From positions 2,790,001 to 2,854,000 of the forward strand of contig NZ_SGXC01000001.1 in NCBI RefSeq assembly GCF_004216695.1: 64,000 nt of DNA. Direction: 5' to 3'. This stretch comes from Pigmentiphaga kullae. Its GTDB lineage: Bacteria; Pseudomonadota; Gammaproteobacteria; Burkholderiales; Burkholderiaceae_B. The notes beneath the pieces are model-generated. The model was not told where the DNA came from. It saw only the letters and a program-made list of their open reading frames with translations, and did no database searches. Of this stretch, positions 63,401 to 64,000 are shown one piece after another; positions within the stretch are counted from its first letter, which is position 1; each line of letters opens with the position of its first letter. The translations under genes were made by a program, and so were the position numbers.

Positions 63401-63734
63401 CCACGACGCCAGCGACCGGTGGAGCGCGGTGCTGACACCCAGCATCGAGTTCGGCGGCAAGGTCAGTATGGGCAAGGCGGTCGCGCGTCCCTATCTCGCG
63501 CTGGGCGTGGGGGTGGTGGCGGGGCGCAAGGTGTCGACCGATGTGCGGCTGGCGGTGGCGCCGCAGGATGCGTTCACGCTGTCGACGCGTGTGCCGGGAG
63601 TATTCGGCAGCGCGACGGCCGGTGTCGAGGTGATGTCGGCCGATGCGTGGTCGCTGCGGGCGGAGTACGGGATCCAGGCGGGCCAGCACCTGGTGGCGCA
63701 GACGGCCAGCTTGAAGCTGGGTGTGCGGTTCTAG
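57459..63734 (+). CDS. Giant glycine-rich autotransporter (type V secretion)
   Basis: A 2091-residue autotransporter. The signal peptide is about 1-44 (NLVAAAVLAALSSLAGTVQAQ). The passenger (about 45-1790) is made of repeats of a beta-helical type with AQSVGGGGG in six exact copies and many variants (QSAGGGGG, QSIGGGGG, SSLGGRGG, QSSGGGGG), each followed by a Gly/Asn loop and a threonine/valine-rich strand such as GSISTT or GAIATHG. A linker and the C-terminal beta-barrel (about 1810-2091, starting ECAWARVIGG) end in the terminal aromatic pattern SLKLGVRF. A surface adhesin or biofilm role is common for such proteins but not shown. Cys-Cys-His near the mature N-terminus (GSCCHDHNG) is unusual. 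Confidence 0.92.
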   Translation: MTTSPYLPTPAAAGGFIRPLFRPNLVAAAVLAALSSLAGTVQAQVVHDYRGTDGSCCHDHNGSDGSNGTDFVGASDSSLNVSIGTGTAVFVDVSGGHGGNGEGSTDPDDTNYNHWGGNGGQGATLGYDLLYSTLRSGEIGLRAASHGGNGGRWAIQSGGRRYGDAGDGHDAGVVVSGTGITAGVYGIWVDSLGGVGQEPSIRDALPSGDSGRGGNAGAASVTLSYGSSVTVSGSTGQSETAGILAQSVGGQGGDGFHGGVGGGHSTAGQGGDTGDVSVSIDDSSSVTTNGTGTAGVIARTQGGQGGGAEGGEQGTPAQDVRANRGGNAGHVTVSNAGAITTRGTSSAAILASSLGGRGGDGGAGSWSSGHDGGDGGSASGVSITNSGRIATYGDYSNGIQVRVAGGDGGKGGDGGLSGHSGSGGAGGGVGALAYDITNSGSIAIAGAGAEDDDGTTGTGSFGIVAQASGGQGGDGAQAAGWFVVGGNGGGGGNGGAGRVTNTGSISTTRDQSGAVIMQSAGGGGGVGGDADSTGLIVSMAVGGRGGVAGDGGELSLTSSGRISTQGAGSTGVMLQSIGGGGGHGGSAKAASVGVLAGVALSTGGDGGAGGAGGHVDIELDPGSSVATAGAVSSAVVGRSVGGGGGNGAFAESVQATIAPELGPDIPSGTASIHVTVGGRGGSAGNAGEVDIDNAGTVATTGHESHGIFAQSSGGGGGNGGVAAAPLRPTTIGASSFTISYGVTTGGEGGSGGHGGAVSVHNRGGGAITTTGDHAIAVLAQSVGGGGGNGGLVQQETERSFEPVVSSPTAFLETLTKVSEWLEEAPHSISFGGLSYALDARVGGNGGSGGNGGNVTIANDGAIATHGLASAGIVAQSVAGSGGRSGAIGSAGASSLLSAIDTLLKAANEGVSNVVSLAPSIGTNLAVGGNAGDGGQGGAVQVTNTGTVSTTGKAASAILAQSVGGGGGVGTVSEQDLAELAKAHGGDQAAEILEKINKIAELLASKGMSLTRNINVTVGGGGGGGGNGGLATVDASAAGSVVTTMGDHAPGIVAQSVGGGGGKAEVSSFLAGAGGLLTPAGQTGAPLTITMGGNRTLSGFVSEAAVMSGGGASVTTGQVRTQGDDAPAVIAQSVSGGGGLASISMDGLDAAGLAAGSTAQAPVVSLGGKIGVVGGFSIPPIDAGDATVTTTGGNIVTSGVLSHGVMAQSVGGGGGAATLASSAAAAPLLAPAQVTLGMDASNQEAIRTDGGHVAVTTGKYDEGASTIVHTVVQTSGDLAFGVLAQSVGAGGGYVGLLSGGQAQAPASVALGALGGATGDGGQVDAHVVANSSVNTRGRNAVGVLAQSVGGGGGMAGLSTRAGSTTLAAPASQGSGAGGAVNVNVEGSVLTEGAGAIGVLAQSVGGGGGLAGDFSSVSYDDNLVKTVDVAGGGGNGGAVDVQVGVMVATQGRNAPAIAALSLGGGAVFSEAGIQVRGSGGGAGSAGGAINIGLGTGSLVTAQGGGAPAILAVSAGSAAQNSGGAVTIGVGASSAVYADLAGGTAIRTITDNATTVSNQGLISGATAIDASGRVAVDNYGLFIGSVTSGDAAHGSFVNHPGAVLASGQRLDASLVNQGVFNPGGPVDQHGAYQTTFMQGFTQAPGGVFQADVDFSAGGLADVIGVSGPAQLGGSLLVLGRNLAGGQPMLIAQFDVTPTGAFNPAGQSPVVNYDVSLTGDGQLWVTPKANFRPQNLGLTANQASIAGYLQTLWDRGDRGLTTLFDPFARLEGTDAYVKALGAVASDAALSRASNRTYELHSALDRMMSCPYFSDQSVQLAEGECAWARVIGGRFDRSASADGAGYDNRQTTVQFGVQRQLAPDWFLGASASYSRTNTYSADNTVRIASDSFHAGLALKRQIGAWQFAGALMGGYEESDQARSIVLPGMAARATSKPDSYQLAARARAAYQFSFGDWYAKPYADLDLIYDRTPGYRESGAGPFDLVHDASDRWSAVLTPSIEFGGKVSMGKAVARPYLALGVGVVAGRKVSTDVRLAVAPQDAFTLSTRVPGVFGSATAGVEVMSADAWSLRAEYGIQAGQHLVAQTASLKLGVRF

Positions 63735-63742
63735 GGCGGCGC

Positions 63743-64000
63743 CTAAAGCAACGTCTGCCCGCCGTCGATCACGATGGTCGAGCCGGTCACGAACGCCGAG
63801 GCATCGGAGGCCAGCCAGACCACGATCTCCTTCAATTCCTCGGGACGCCCGATCCGGCCCAGCGGTACGTTCCTGACGAAGGCGGCGTGCCTGGCCGGAT
63901 CGCTCATCTCCGCTTCGGTCAGCGGCGTCAGGAAGCGTCCCGGCGCCAGGGTGTTGACGCGGATGCCTTGCGGCGCCCACTCCATGGCCAGCGCGCGCGA
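63743..64000 (-). CDS. Short-chain dehydrogenase/reductase, C-terminal part
   Basis: The last 85 residues of an SDR family oxidoreductase; the N-terminal part lies beyond the window. Visible family features are the post-catalytic segment EWAPQGIRVNTLAPGRFLTP, the PLGRIGRPEELKEIVVWLAS segment and the ending FVTGSTIVIDGGQTLL. This is the classical NAD(P)-dependent SDR fold (for example 3-oxoacyl-ACP reductase or dehydrogenase type); the Rossmann GxxxGxG and the Tyr-Lys catalytic pair are outside the window, so substrate cannot be guessed. It is convergent with the autotransporter gene, 8 bp apart. Confidence 0.88.
   Translation of the reverse strand, partial: SRALAMEWAPQGIRVNTLAPGRFLTPLTEAEMSDPARHAAFVRNVPLGRIGRPEELKEIVVWLASDASAFVTGSTIVIDGGQTLL

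Noticed and set aside
54729-63980. A 3083-codon open frame on the minus strand opposite Hsp20, Lon and the autotransporter
   Set aside because: It is a product of high GC content and of the codon pattern of the plus-strand genes; the plus strand has clear domain matches and the antisense translation has no recognisable domain.

Overview
The window is high-GC bacterial DNA with dense operons, ATGA stop/start overlaps and very many Bug-type (TctC-family) periplasmic solute receptors. That receptor expansion is a hallmark of the Alcaligenaceae, so a Bordetella/Achromobacter-like betaproteobacterium is the best guess. This is inferred from gene content only, since no rRNA or tRNA is present.

Layout. 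(1) 1-5112: end of a 3-hydroxybenzoate-6-hydroxylase-like flavoprotein, gentisate 1,2-dioxygenase, a divergent LysR regulator, a Bug receptor and an MhpA-like flavin monooxygenase (aromatic ring hydroxylation and cleavage). (2) about 5113-38113: a visibly lower-GC catabolic region with eight Bug receptors, four MmgE/PrpD dehydratase-like proteins, three alpha/beta hydrolases, an enoyl-CoA hydratase, an NDP-forming acyl-CoA ligase, an amidase, an LVIVD beta-propeller beside a CobW GTPase, a thiolase/DUF35 pair, an SMP-30 lactonase, a 1010-residue acyl-CoA ligase/FAD-dehydrogenase fusion, one LysR and two IclR regulators, and a molybdate-binding-like protein without a signal peptide. (3) 38141-41199: a minus-strand run of LigJ-like hydratase, FAH-family hydrolase and VOC extradiol dioxygenase. 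(4) 41391-45728: an Lhr-type helicase. (5) 45932-54284: a tenth Bug receptor, a CecR-like TetR repressor divergent from a YbhGFSR-like ABC exporter, and an outer-membrane efflux lipoprotein. (6) 54433-57311: Hsp20 and a Lon protease. (7) 57459-63734: a 2091-residue glycine-rich autotransporter. (8) The 3' end of a short-chain dehydrogenase.

How it works together. Regions 1-3 look like a set of uptake and catabolic modules for aromatic or organic acids. Receptors sit beside CoA activation, dehydrogenation, hydration, hydrolysis and ring-cleavage enzymes, but no TctA or TctB membrane subunit is present, so the receptors would have to use membrane partners encoded elsewhere. The strongest unifying signal is an IclR-type operator, TTCCAyNNNGTGGAA, found upstream of four separate Bug loci (10254, 16092/16148, 23050, 31118/31188). 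In three of them a TAnnnT hexamer begins exactly 46 nt after the operator starts. The most novel protein is the ligase/flavoprotein fusion at 33672-36704, inside a PrpD - SMP-30 - fusion - PrpD operon that diverges from a Bug - DUF35 - thiolase operon.

No insertion sequence, CRISPR array, tRNA, rRNA or origin was recognised. No gene-free stretch exceeds about 300 bp.
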